Positions 1 to 8,022 of a stretch of 64,000 bases of DNA are shown one piece after another. Source of the DNA: Mesorhizobium ciceri biovar biserrulae WSM1271 (GTDB taxonomy: Bacteria > Pseudomonadota > Alphaproteobacteria > Rhizobiales > Rhizobiaceae); NCBI RefSeq assembly GCF_000185905.1, contig NC_014923.1, forward strand, positions 5,479,501-5,543,500. The letters are read 5' to 3'. How positions within the stretch are numbered: the first letter of the stretch is position 1; every line of letters begins with the position of its first letter. A program made the position numbers and the translations under genes. Under the pieces are notes generated by a model. It had not been told where the DNA came from, ran no database searches, and saw only the letters and a program-made list of their open reading frames with translations.

Positions 1-1040
1 GGCGCGCCGATGTCGACATCGCCTTTCCGTTCGATGCCATCGGCACCGACCTTTCGGCGCTGATGACGATTGCCATCGGCGGCACCTATTCGATCAAGGG
101 CCTTACCGGGATTCGCGTCGTCGACATGAAATTGCCGGAGGAGTATCGCGGGGCACATCCCGGCCCACAGTTCGGTGTCGCCGGCAGCCGCCGGCTGACC
201 AATGTGACTGACCGCCCGATCATCGGCACGATCGTCAAGCCGGCGCTAGGATTGCGGCCGCACGAGACGGCGGCAATGGTGGCGGAACTGATCGCCGCCG
301 GCGTCGACTTCATCAAGGATGACGAGAAGCTGATGAGCCCGGCCTATTCGCCCCTGTCGGAACGGGTGAAGGCAATCATGCCGCTGATCCTCGATCACGA
401 GCAGAAGACCGGCAAGAAGGTCATGTATGCCTTCGGCATTTCGCACGCCGATCCGGACGAGATGATGCGCAACCACGATCTGGTGGCGAAGGCCGGCGGC
501 AATTGTGCTGTTATCAACATCAATTCGATCGGCTTTGGCGGCATGGCATTCCTGAGAAAACGCTCCGGCCTGGTGCTGCATGCTCATCGCAACGGCTGGG
601 ACATCCTCACCCGTCACCCCGGCCTCGGCATGGACTTCAAGGTCTGGCAGCAATTCTGGCGACTGCTCGGCGTCGACCAGTTCCAGATCAACGGCATCGC
701 CTCGAAATACTGGGAGCCGGATGACTCTTTCGTCGAATCCTTCAAGGCGGTGACGACGCCGATCTTTTCGCCTGGGGACTGCGCATTACCGGTGGCAGGT
801 TCCGGCCAGTGGGGCGGTCAGGCGCCCGAGACATATGCACGGACCGGCCGGACCGTGGATCTTCTCTATCTCTGCGGCGGCGGCATCGTCAGCCATCCGG
901 ACGGACCGGGCGCCGGCGTACGTGCCGTGCAGCAAGCCTGGCAAGCGGCGGTCGACGGCATTCCGCTGGCCGACTTCGCCTTGAACCATCCCGAACTGGC
1001 GCGGTCGATCGAAAAATTCGGCGACGGCAAGGCAGCCTGA
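1..1040 (+). CDS. oiaX: RuBisCO-like protein (form IV), probable 3-oxo-isoapionate-4-phosphate decarboxylase, 5' truncated
   Basis: The reading frame is open from base 3, in frame with the first visible ATG at 63, so the window edge cuts the gene. About 345 residues remain of a family usually 400-430 long. The large-subunit core is present: a FIKDDEKL motif (bases about 312-335) carries the lysine that is carbamylated in RuBisCO plus acidic metal ligands. Where RuBisCO has a loop-6 lysine in its GKLEG motif, this protein reads SGQWGG, so it is not a CO2-fixing enzyme. The next gene, 4 bases on, is a DUF1537 kinase. That RLP/DUF1537 pairing is known for OiaX/OiaK of D-apionate breakdown, where OiaX decarboxylates 3-oxo-isoapionate 4-phosphate to L-erythrulose 1-phosphate. 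Family is certain; substrate is inferred from context. Confidence 0.75.
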   Translation, partial: RADVDIAFPFDAIGTDLSALMTIAIGGTYSIKGLTGIRVVDMKLPEEYRGAHPGPQFGVAGSRRLTNVTDRPIIGTIVKPALGLRPHETAAMVAELIAAGVDFIKDDEKLMSPAYSPLSERVKAIMPLILDHEQKTGKKVMYAFGISHADPDEMMRNHDLVAKAGGNCAVININSIGFGGMAFLRKRSGLVLHAHRNGWDILTRHPGLGMDFKVWQQFWRLLGVDQFQINGIASKYWEPDDSFVESFKAVTTPIFSPGDCALPVAGSGQWGGQAPETYARTGRTVDLLYLCGGGIVSHPDGPGAGVRAVQQAWQAAVDGIPLADFALNHPELARSIEKFGDGKAA

Positions 1041-1044
1041 GACG

Positions 1045-2379
1045 ATGCAGGACCTGCTTCTCAGCTATTATGGCGACGACCTGACCGGCTCGACCGATGT
1101 CATGGAGGCGCTCGAGCTCGGTGGCGTGCCGACCGTGCTGTTCATGCGCCAGCCGGACGCGGCCCTGCTGTCCCGGTTTGGCCGTTGCCGGGCGATAGGG
1201 CTGGCCGGCACCAGCCGCAGTGAGACGCCGCAATGGATGGACACGCATCTGCGCGATGCCTTCGCCTGGCTGAAGACGCTTAACGCCGAGATTTGCCACT
1301 ACAAGGTCTGCTCGACCTTCGATTCCAGCCCGACGATCGGCAGCATCGGCCGAGCCATCGAGGTCGGCCGCTCGGTGTTCGCGCAGGATAGCGTGCCACT
1401 GCTGGTCGGCGCGCCGCAGCTCAAGCGCTATACCGCTTTCGGCCATCTGTTCGCGGCCTATCGCGACCAATATTTCCGCATTGATCGCCACCCGGTGATG
1501 AGCCGTCACCCGACGACGCCAATGGATGAGTCCGATCTGCTGATCCATCTGTCGCGGCAGACGGCGCTGAGCTCCGGGCTGGTCGATCTTGCGACGCTGC
1601 AGTCGGCATCGCGGTCGGCGGCGTTCGATCGCCTGACCGGAAACGGCACCCCCATCGTGCTTGTCGATGTCGACAATCTGGAAACGCAGGCCCTTGCCGG
1701 CAAGGAGCTATGGCGCGTTCGCAAGCCCGGCGGTTCTTTTGTCGTCGGCTCATCCGGGATCGAGTATGCATTGCTGGCCGAATGGGCGTCGAATGGCATC
1801 GTCAGCGCCGGACATGGCTTCACGCTACCGGGCGCAGCCGAGCGGATAGCCGTCGTGTCGGGCAGTTGCTCGCCGACCACCGAACGACAGATCCGGCATG
1901 CCCTGACCGACGGTTTCGACGGCATCGAGGTCGATCCGGTCGAACTGGTTTCGGAGGCCTCGCAGCAGGCGATCACGCGCGCAACGGCAAGCGGCCGTGC
2001 CAGTCTGCAAGCCGGGCGCAGCGTCATCCTCTACACCGCGCTTGGCCCCACTGCCGACAGGGGCGCCGAAATCGACCGGGAGGAAGGCGCCCGCCACAGG
2101 CTTGGCCGCGGCCTCGGAGAAATCCTTCGCAACCTGACGGTGGAACAGAGCCTGCGTCGCGTGGTCATTGCAGGCGGCGACACGTCGAGCCACGCACTCG
2201 GCGAGATGGGCGTCGATGCCCTGACAATTCGCATGCCGCTGCCCGCTTCGCCGGGTTCCCCGCTTTGCGTTGCCCATTCGCGCGTCAAGGCGATCGACGG
2301 ACTGGAGGTCGCGCTCAAGGGCGGCCAGGTCGGGACCGATCGCTATTTCTCAGCCATCCGCGACGGCCTCGGCGGTTGA
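1045..2379 (+). CDS. oiaK: DUF1537 four-carbon acid sugar kinase, probable 3-oxo-isoapionate kinase
   Basis: This 444-residue protein opens with the family motif YYGDDLTGSTD and ends with the nucleotide-site motif AGGDTSSHAL (around residues 375-384), the two hallmarks of the DUF1537 kinase fold. Known members phosphorylate C4 sugar acids such as threonate and erythronate, or 3-oxo-isoapionate. It starts 4 bases after the RuBisCO-like gene, so the two are translated together, and that partner points to OiaK: ATP-dependent phosphorylation of 3-oxo-isoapionate ahead of decarboxylation. An alternative is a kinase for another branched or C4 acid. No truncation is visible. Confidence 0.75.
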   Translation: MQDLLLSYYGDDLTGSTDVMEALELGGVPTVLFMRQPDAALLSRFGRCRAIGLAGTSRSETPQWMDTHLRDAFAWLKTLNAEICHYKVCSTFDSSPTIGSIGRAIEVGRSVFAQDSVPLLVGAPQLKRYTAFGHLFAAYRDQYFRIDRHPVMSRHPTTPMDESDLLIHLSRQTALSSGLVDLATLQSASRSAAFDRLTGNGTPIVLVDVDNLETQALAGKELWRVRKPGGSFVVGSSGIEYALLAEWASNGIVSAGHGFTLPGAAERIAVVSGSCSPTTERQIRHALTDGFDGIEVDPVELVSEASQQAITRATASGRASLQAGRSVILYTALGPTADRGAEIDREEGARHRLGRGLGEILRNLTVEQSLRRVVIAGGDTSSHALGEMGVDALTIRMPLPASPGSPLCVAHSRVKAIDGLEVALKGGQVGTDRYFSAIRDGLGG

Positions 2380-2509
2380 AACAGCCAGCGCCTGCGTCCA
2401 GGTGTTGGCCGGTGGGAACATCTCAGCGCGCGAAATACGCCTTGCCGGGTGGAAATCCCGGTAACACCCGGTATTATCTGCGAAAATACCGAAATCGGGA
2501 GGATGCCGG
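2380..2509 (+). promoter_or_regulatory. Probable promoter/operator of the dhaK-dhaL pair
   Basis: This 130-base gap holds a perfect 7-bp inverted repeat, CGGTATT (2469-2475) and AATACCG (2485-2491), with a 9-base spacer, 19 bases before the dhaK start codon. A direct repeat CCCGGTA (2457-2463 and 2467-2473) overlaps its left arm. The spacing suits a dimeric repressor rather than a terminator: the arms are AT-rich and no T-run follows. It suggests dhaKL can be controlled separately from the genes upstream. Confidence 0.4.
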
Positions 2510-3517
2510 GTGCAGACCAAGAAGATCATCAACGATGGCAACCGCGCCGTCGACGAGATGCTGGAAGGCATCCTGGCAGCGCATCCCCGCCATCTCAAAA
2601 GCGTGGACGGCAGTCCACGCTCCATCGTCGCCCGCGACGGGCCGCGCCAGGGCAAGGTGGGCCTGGTCATCGGCGGCGGCTCGGGCCACGAGCCGAGCTT
2701 TCTCGGCTTCGTCGGCAAGGGCTTGGCTGACGCTGCGGCCATCGGCAATGTCTTTGCCTCGCCGCCTCCAGATCCGATCCTCGAATGCGCCAAGGCGGTC
2801 AGCGGCGGCGCCGGCGTGCTGTTCATGTACGGCAATTATGCCGGCGACGTGATGAATTTCGACATGGCGGCCGAGATGGCGGCGATGGACGACATCGAGG
2901 TGCGCACGGTGCTGAGCACCGACGACGTCGCCTCGGCACCGCGCGACCAGCGGCACAAGAGGCGCGGCGTCGCCGGCAATTTCTTCATCTTCAAGGCGGC
3001 CGGCGCCGCCTGCGACCGGATGTTGTCGTTCGACGAATGCGAGCGCATCGCCGGCAAGGCCAACGACCACACCTTCACCATGGGCGTGGCGCTGTCGCCC
3101 TGTTCGCTGCCGCAGACCCGCCGGCCGAATTTCGAGATCGGGCCGGACGAGATGGAGATCGGCATGGGCATCCACGGCGAGCCCGGCATCGCACGCGAAA
3201 AGTTGAAAACAGCCGATGAGATCACCAACGAGATGCTGGACAGGATCCTCGACGAGATGGCGCCGGCGCGCGGCGACAAGGTCGCGGTGCTCGTCAATTC
3301 GCTGGGCTCAACGCCGCTGATGGAACTCTACATCATGAACCGGCGCGTGAAGCAGAGGCTCGATGAGATCGGTGTGTCCATCCACGCAAGCTGGGTCGGC
3401 AATTACTGCACCTCGCTCGAAATGGCCGGGGCCTCGATCACGCTGCATCGGCTGGACGGCGAGTTGCAGACGATGCTGGACCACCCCTGCGACTGCGCCA
3501 TGTTTCGCGCCGGCTAA
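2510..3517 (+). CDS. DhaK-type dihydroxyacetone/tetrulose kinase subunit (DAK1 domain)
   Basis: This 335-residue protein carries the full DhaK domain: GGGSGHEPSF near residue 57 and GMGIHGEPG near residue 222, whose histidine binds the ketose carbonyl covalently in DhaK enzymes. The start is GTG with a GGGAGG ribosome site 7 bases upstream; a nearer ATG is out of frame. The DhaL subunit gene follows after 26 bases, and no phosphotransferase DhaM gene is present, so an ATP-dependent two-subunit kinase is likely. Among C4-sugar genes (oiaXK upstream, ery operon converging) the substrate could be L- or D-erythrulose, as in LerK/DerK, rather than dihydroxyacetone. Family is sure, substrate is inference. 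Confidence 0.88.
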   Translation: MQTKKIINDGNRAVDEMLEGILAAHPRHLKSVDGSPRSIVARDGPRQGKVGLVIGGGSGHEPSFLGFVGKGLADAAAIGNVFASPPPDPILECAKAVSGGAGVLFMYGNYAGDVMNFDMAAEMAAMDDIEVRTVLSTDDVASAPRDQRHKRRGVAGNFFIFKAAGAACDRMLSFDECERIAGKANDHTFTMGVALSPCSLPQTRRPNFEIGPDEMEIGMGIHGEPGIAREKLKTADEITNEMLDRILDEMAPARGDKVAVLVNSLGSTPLMELYIMNRRVKQRLDEIGVSIHASWVGNYCTSLEMAGASITLHRLDGELQTMLDHPCDCAMFRAG

Positions 3518-3543
3518 ACCCACTCTGTGGCAAGGACTAAGAC

Positions 3544-4185
3544 ATGACGACAATCGATACTGCCCGCCTTGTCACGATGTTCGCAGCGATCGCAAACTCC
3601 ATGTCAGCAGACAGGGACAGGCTGTGCGCGCTTGACGGGGTTATCGGTGACGCCGACCACGGCATCGCGATGGAGCTTGGATTTTCCGCTGCGCGCGATG
3701 CGGTGGCCGGACTGGACACCGCGGCGACCGATCCGACCACCTTGCTGAACACGGCGGCAAAGTCGTTCCTGAATGCGGTCGGCGCCTCCTCCGGTCCGCT
3801 CTATGCGACCGCGCTCATGCGCGCCGCGGCAGCCGTCAAGGGCAAGACGGCGCTCGACGACGCGGATGTGGTCGCCCTGTTCCAGGCCATGGCCAAGGGC
3901 ATTCAGGATCGCGGCAAGGCAGAGCTTGGCGAAAAGACGATGATCGATGCATGGGCGCCGGCGGGGCAAGCGGCGGGCGAAGCGCTGGCCTCAGGCAAGG
4001 ATCTGGCCGCCAGTCTCAAGGCCGCCGCCCAGGCTGCAAAGGCAGGCGCGGAAGCGACCAAGTCGATGGTCGCCACCAAGGGCCGGGCATCGCGCCTCGG
4101 CGAACGCTCGCTTGGCCACATGGACCCGGGCGCCGCCTCCGCCGTGACCGTGATCGAGGCGATGCGGGTCGCCCTAACCGACTGA
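3544..4185 (+). CDS. DhaL-type ADP/ATP-binding kinase subunit (DAK2 domain)
   Basis: This 213-residue protein has the DhaL signature GDADHGIAM near residues 36-44, whose aspartates chelate the magnesium ions of the nucleotide, and an SSGPLY segment near residue 82. It is the nucleotide-binding partner of the DhaK subunit just upstream; in many bacteria the two are fused. Its stop lies 23 bases from the end of eryI on the opposite strand, so two functionally related operons converge here with almost no space for a terminator. Confidence 0.88.
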   Translation: MTTIDTARLVTMFAAIANSMSADRDRLCALDGVIGDADHGIAMELGFSAARDAVAGLDTAATDPTTLLNTAAKSFLNAVGASSGPLYATALMRAAAAVKGKTALDDADVVALFQAMAKGIQDRGKAELGEKTMIDAWAPAGQAAGEALASGKDLAASLKAAAQAAKAGAEATKSMVATKGRASRLGERSLGHMDPGAASAVTVIEAMRVALTD

Positions 4186-4208
4186 TCAGCAGCGCACTGC
4201 CGCGTCTT

Positions 4209-4646
4209 TCAGCGCTTGGCGTCGAGCTTGTCGATGGCCTGCACGTTTGTGGCGGAGGGGCCATTCGGATCAAACTCGGAGGCAAGCCATGCGTCGGCGA
4301 TCGATTTCGCCAGTTCGGGACCGATGACGCGGGCGCCCATGGTGATGATCTGGGCGTTGTTGGACTTGGCGGCGCGCTCCGCGGAATAGGTATCGTGGGT
4401 CAACGCGGCGCGAATGCCCGGCACCTTGTTGGCAGAGATGCTGACGCCGATGCCGGTGCCACAAAACAGGATGGCCCGGTCGTAGTTGCCGTCGAGAATT
4501 TCGTGGCCGACCGAGGCGGCGATATCGGCGTAGAAGCCGGCCTGGCTGAGGTCGACGACCTGCAACTCCGGCTTGGTGGCGAGATGCTTGGCGATGACAT
4601 CGAGCAGCGGCTTGCCGGCGCTGTCGGCTCCGAGTGCGATCTTCAT
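4209..4646 (-). CDS. eryI: D-erythrose-4-phosphate isomerase EryI (RpiB family)
   Basis: This 145-residue protein is an RpiB/LacA-type isomerase. It has the FCGTGIGVSISANK loop with the catalytic cysteine and the THDTYSA segment with the conserved histidine. In Brucella, EryI interconverts D-erythrulose 4-phosphate and D-erythrose 4-phosphate, the last step of erythritol breakdown. The frame stays open further upstream, but the start is set at the ATG of MKIALGAD, as in the family. It is the last gene of the ery operon and is set apart from eryH by 95 bases holding a repeat hairpin. Confidence 0.92.
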   Translation of the reverse strand: MKIALGADSAGKPLLDVIAKHLATKPELQVVDLSQAGFYADIAASVGHEILDGNYDRAILFCGTGIGVSISANKVPGIRAALTHDTYSAERAAKSNNAQIITMGARVIGPELAKSIADAWLASEFDPNGPSATNVQAIDKLDAKR

Positions 4647-4690
4647 GATGATGAACTCCTTTGCTTTTGTCTCTGTCTCTTTGATTTGAC

Positions 4691-4733
4691 GCAATTCCGG
4701 ACGGAAAACCGCTTCACACTTTCCCGGAATTGC
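4691..4733. repeat. Rhizobial intergenic palindromic repeat (RIME-like)
   Basis: A 43-base element with perfect 10-bp ends, GCAATTCCGG (4691-4700) and CCGGAATTGC (4724-4733), around a 23-base middle. From memory, this sequence type matches the abundant short intergenic palindromes of rhizobial genomes. It sits between eryH and eryI inside the operon, so it will form a hairpin in the mRNA and may alter the level of the distal eryI message. It is also a useful taxonomic hint. Confidence 0.65.
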
Positions 4734-4741
4734 TCGCGCGG

Positions 4742-5509
4742 TTAGCGCGCGATGGCGGCCGACGCCTTTTTCAGAATGTCGATATAGCCTTCCGCTTGCC
4801 ACGCCGAGCGGCCGATGAACAGGCCATCAATATGCGGCTGGCCGATAAGTTCGGCCGCGTTGCCGGGGTTGACGCTGCCGCCGTAAAGCACAGGCGGGGC
4901 AGCCGGCAGCCGGTCAGCGGCTACCTGCTTGATCAGCGCTTGCTGCTTGTCGGCATAGTCGGCGCTTGCGGGAATGCCCTTCTCCCCGATCGCCCAGACA
5001 GGCTCGTAGGCAAAGAGGATTTCCGCCTTCGGTTGATCGCCGCTCAGCTCCTGCAGCGCACCGAGAACCTGTGCCGTCAGCACCGCCTCGGCGCGGCCTG
5101 ATTCACGCTCGTCCAGCGTCTCGCCGACGCAGATCAGTGGCACAAAACCGTGCCTGACAGCAGCCGCCGTTTTCAGTCCGACAGTCGCATCCGTCTCGCC
5201 GAAATGCTCGCGGCGCTCGCTATGGCCGAGTTCGATTACATCCAGCCCGCAGTCTTTCAACATCACTGGCGAAATCTCTCCCGTCCAGGCACCGGCATCG
5301 GCCCAATGCATGTTCTGGGCACCTACCTTCACGCGGGTGTTGGCCAGTGCCGCCTTGACCTGGCGCGCGGCGGTGAACGGCGGAATGACGAAAGGCTGTA
5401 TCGCCTGATCGAAACCAGGCACGAAGGCGGCCAACGCATCGGCGAACAGCAACGCCTCGGCAAGCGTCTTGTTCATCTTCCAGCTCGTGCCGACCCAATA
5501 TGGGGCCAT
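4742..5509 (-). CDS. eryH: D-3-tetrulose-4-phosphate isomerase EryH (TpiA2, triose-phosphate-isomerase family)
   Basis: This 255-residue TIM-barrel protein has the family's catalytic residues: lysine in SWKMN (residues 10-14), histidine in ELGHSERR and glutamate in FAYEPVWAIG, plus the phosphate loop YGGSVNPGNA. Canonical triose-phosphate isomerase reads NWKMN; here the substrate-contacting asparagine is serine, fitting a specialised paralogue. In Brucella, EryH converts D-3-tetrulose 4-phosphate to D-erythrulose 4-phosphate, between EryC and EryI. The ATG start lies 57 bases after the eryC stop. An ordinary TpiA is the alternative, but operon position argues strongly for EryH. Confidence 0.92.
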   Translation of the reverse strand: MAPYWVGTSWKMNKTLAEALLFADALAAFVPGFDQAIQPFVIPPFTAARQVKAALANTRVKVGAQNMHWADAGAWTGEISPVMLKDCGLDVIELGHSERREHFGETDATVGLKTAAAVRHGFVPLICVGETLDERESGRAEAVLTAQVLGALQELSGDQPKAEILFAYEPVWAIGEKGIPASADYADKQQALIKQVAADRLPAAPPVLYGGSVNPGNAAELIGQPHIDGLFIGRSAWQAEGYIDILKKASAAIAR

Positions 5510-5566
5510 TGTTTTTCTCCTTCGATACTTTTGCGGCCGAAGCCGGCTTCCGGGCGACGTATTCGC

Positions 5567-6505
5567 TCAAGTCCGAGGCTTGAGACTGTCGCGGCCACTG
5601 TCGACGTAAGGCGCCCAGAAATCCACCGACTCGCGGATCATCTCGATAACCTGATGGTCGACTGGTTCCCTCTCCCTGAAGGAAAGTTCAAGGCAAATTT
5701 CATTGTCGGTTCCACCACCCTGCCGAACCGCGTCCAGCAACTTCTGCGGCACTATGCGGCCATCCTTGTTGTAGGCGGCGGTAAACGGCCAATGGCCGCC
5801 CTTGTTCATGGAAGACTGCTTGATGTGGATGATCGGAGATTGCAATGGAAACGCTTTCGCCCAGGCGTAGGGGTCGGTGTCGGCAGGGTTGGGTGAGGTC
5901 ACGTCGCCATGGTCGATATCGACCATCATCTTCATCGGTATGGGCAGCTTCGCTGCGTCGATGGCGCCTTGCAGCGTGACGCAGCTTTCGATCGTGTGGC
6001 CGAACTCGCGGCCGACCGACATCGGCTCCCAGAACAGGTATGTCAGCCCCGCCGCCCTGGCGTGTTCGGCAACCTCGCGCCAGCATTCGAGCGCGATATC
6101 GAGAAGTGCTGCCCGCCGTTGCGGATCGTCAAAGTCCTTGTAGGTGAAGATGGCGAACTGCGTGCCCATGCCTGGCGCGCCGAGTTCGGCGGAAATGTCG
6201 GCGAAGGTCTTGAACCAGTCGACATAGTAGCGCCGGACGTCGGCGTCCGGGTGGCCGAAATGGTTGAGCCGGCCATAAGGTCCGGTCATGCCGGAGGTGA
6301 TCCTGACACCGGTCCGCGAAAGCGCGCTGTTGAACAGGCGCAGGAATTTGGCAATCGTGGCCGCCGGCCAGCCCGGATTGACGAATTCATGCGTCAACTG
6401 CACGTCGCGAATGCCAATGCCATAAGCAATCGCGTCGATCAAATCGTCTGGATCGGCGAAGCGATTGACCAGAGGATTGGTGTTGAGGGAAAGCGTGAAG
6501 GCCAT
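5567..6505 (-). CDS. eryC: Tetrulose-4-phosphate racemase EryC (xylose-isomerase-like TIM barrel)
   Basis: This 312-residue protein of the xylose isomerase / AP endonuclease 2 superfamily has metal-ligand candidates in FWEPMS, MMVDIDHGD and CLELSF. Once annotated as a dehydrogenase in Brucella, EryC was shown to racemise L-3-tetrulose 4-phosphate to the D form. Its ATG overlaps the eryB stop by one base (TGATG), so translation is coupled. OiaC, the 3-oxo-isoapionate decarboxylase, belongs to the same superfamily, but the ery order A-B-C makes EryC the clear reading. Confidence 0.92.
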   Translation of the reverse strand: MAFTLSLNTNPLVNRFADPDDLIDAIAYGIGIRDVQLTHEFVNPGWPAATIAKFLRLFNSALSRTGVRITSGMTGPYGRLNHFGHPDADVRRYYVDWFKTFADISAELGAPGMGTQFAIFTYKDFDDPQRRAALLDIALECWREVAEHARAAGLTYLFWEPMSVGREFGHTIESCVTLQGAIDAAKLPIPMKMMVDIDHGDVTSPNPADTDPYAWAKAFPLQSPIIHIKQSSMNKGGHWPFTAAYNKDGRIVPQKLLDAVRQGGGTDNEICLELSFREREPVDHQVIEMIRESVDFWAPYVDSGRDSLKPRT

Positions 6506-8022
6506 CAGTCCGCCGTCGCCATGATGTTACCGAACCAATCTTCGAATGCTTTCCGCTCGGCCGCATTGATATGCAGGCCATGCTTTGTGCGGCGTTCCAG
6601 TATATCGGCTGATGTGCCAGCCCATTCGGTCTCGACCAGGAACTTTGCCTCCCGTTCATACAGATCGGGACCGAAGCGTCGGCCGAGATCAGCCTCGCTT
6701 TGCGCGCCGGCGAGCAATTGCCTGGCGCGGGTGCCGTAGCTTCGAGCGTAGTGCTTCACCAACGACGGGCTGAGCCATGAAAATTCGACATGCAGATCGC
6801 TCAGAAACTGCTCGAAGTCCGCATTGGGCAGGTCGCCCCCCGGCAAGGGAACTTTGGCCGTCCAGGCTTTCTTCATCGTCGGAAAGAATGGCTGGATCTT
6901 TTCCAGCGCGTGTTCCGACAGCTTGCGGAAGGTGGTGATCTTGCCGCCGAACACCGAAAGCAGCGGTGCGTTGCCGTTGGAGGCGTCGAGTTCGAAAATA
7001 TAGTCGCGCGTCACCGCGCTTGGATTGTCGGCATTGTCGTCATAGAGCGGACGCACACCGGAGAAGCTGTAGACCACGTCCTGTGGCGTCAGCTGCCGCT
7101 TGAAATAGCGATTGACCACCCTGATCAGGTAGTCGACTTCGCTGGCCTCGGCGACCACTTCCTCGGGCCTGCCTTCGTAGGGAATGTCGGTCGTGCCGAT
7201 CAGCGCCAGATCGTTCTCGTACGGGTTGACGAAGATCACCCGCTTGTCGTTGTTCTGGATGAGATAGGCCTGCCGCCCCTCCCAGAATTTGGGCACGACG
7301 ATATGGCTGCCTTTTACAAGCCGGACATTGCGCGTCGAATTCTGCCCGGCGACGCGGCTGACAATGTCGTTGACCCAGGGACCTGCTGCGTTGATCAGAG
7401 CGCGCGCGCGGACTTTCGTGACGGCGCCCGTGCGGCCATCCTGCATGTCGATCGACCACAGTCCGCCTTCACGGCGCGCCGCGACACAGGCGGTGCGCGT
7501 GAGCACTCTGGCGCCTCGCTGCCTTGCATCGAGCGCATTGAGCAGCACCAGGCGCGCATCGTCGACCCAGCAGTCGGAATATTCGAAACCGCGCTTGAAT
7601 TCGTCCTTGATCGGCGCGCCTTCAGGCGAGGTCCTCAGGTTCAGCGTTCTTGTCCCAGGCAGCCGTTTGCGGCCGCCAAGGTGGTCGTAGAGAAACAGCC
7701 CGAGCCGGACCAGCCATGCCGGCCTATCCTGCGGGCTATGCGGTAGAACGAAGCGCATCGGCCAGATGATGTGCGGCGCCGCCTCGAGCAGCACCTCGCG
7801 TTCGATCAGCGCTTCGCGAACCAGCCTGAATTCATAATATTCGAGGTAGCGCAGGCCGCCATGCACCAGCTTGCCGGAGCGCGAACTGGTGCCTTGCGCG
7901 AGATCGTCTTTTTCGCACAGGATGACGGACAGGCCACGACCTGCAGCATCACGCGCTATGCCGGCTCCATTGACGCCGCCGCCGATCACGAAGAGATCGA
8001 CGACATCTGTTGTATTGCTCAA
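6505..8022 (-). CDS. eryB: Erythritol-phosphate dehydrogenase EryB (GlpD-like flavoprotein)
   Basis: This FAD-dependent dehydrogenase oxidises L-erythritol 4-phosphate to L-3-tetrulose 4-phosphate, probably passing electrons to quinones at the membrane. The N-terminus has the dinucleotide fold VIGGGVNGAGIARD and the GlpD motif KLVHGGLRYLE; the FGGKITTFRKL segment closes the FAD site. I chose the TTG at 8022 (505 residues): it overlaps the eryA stop as TTGA and has AGGAG eight bases upstream. A GTG at 8058 would add 12 residues without a good ribosome site. It lies third from the promoter-distal end of the enzymatic block A-B-C-H-I. Confidence 0.93.
   Translation of the reverse strand: MSNTTDVVDLFVIGGGVNGAGIARDAAGRGLSVILCEKDDLAQGTSSRSGKLVHGGLRYLEYYEFRLVREALIEREVLLEAAPHIIWPMRFVLPHSPQDRPAWLVRLGLFLYDHLGGRKRLPGTRTLNLRTSPEGAPIKDEFKRGFEYSDCWVDDARLVLLNALDARQRGARVLTRTACVAARREGGLWSIDMQDGRTGAVTKVRARALINAAGPWVNDIVSRVAGQNSTRNVRLVKGSHIVVPKFWEGRQAYLIQNNDKRVIFVNPYENDLALIGTTDIPYEGRPEEVVAEASEVDYLIRVVNRYFKRQLTPQDVVYSFSGVRPLYDDNADNPSAVTRDYIFELDASNGNAPLLSVFGGKITTFRKLSEHALEKIQPFFPTMKKAWTAKVPLPGGDLPNADFEQFLSDLHVEFSWLSPSLVKHYARSYGTRARQLLAGAQSEADLGRRFGPDLYEREAKFLVETEWAGTSADILERRTKHGLHINAAERKAFEDWFGNIMATAD

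Noticed and set aside
1..1040. A true CO2-fixing RuBisCO
   Set aside because: The loop-6 lysine motif is absent, no small-subunit or phosphoribulokinase gene is near, and the partner is a DUF1537 kinase.
1710..2852. A 380-codon frame overlapping the DUF1537 and DhaK genes
   Set aside because: It is very rich in arginine and proline with no family motif and overlaps two well-supported genes in another frame, which is typical of high-GC shadow frames.
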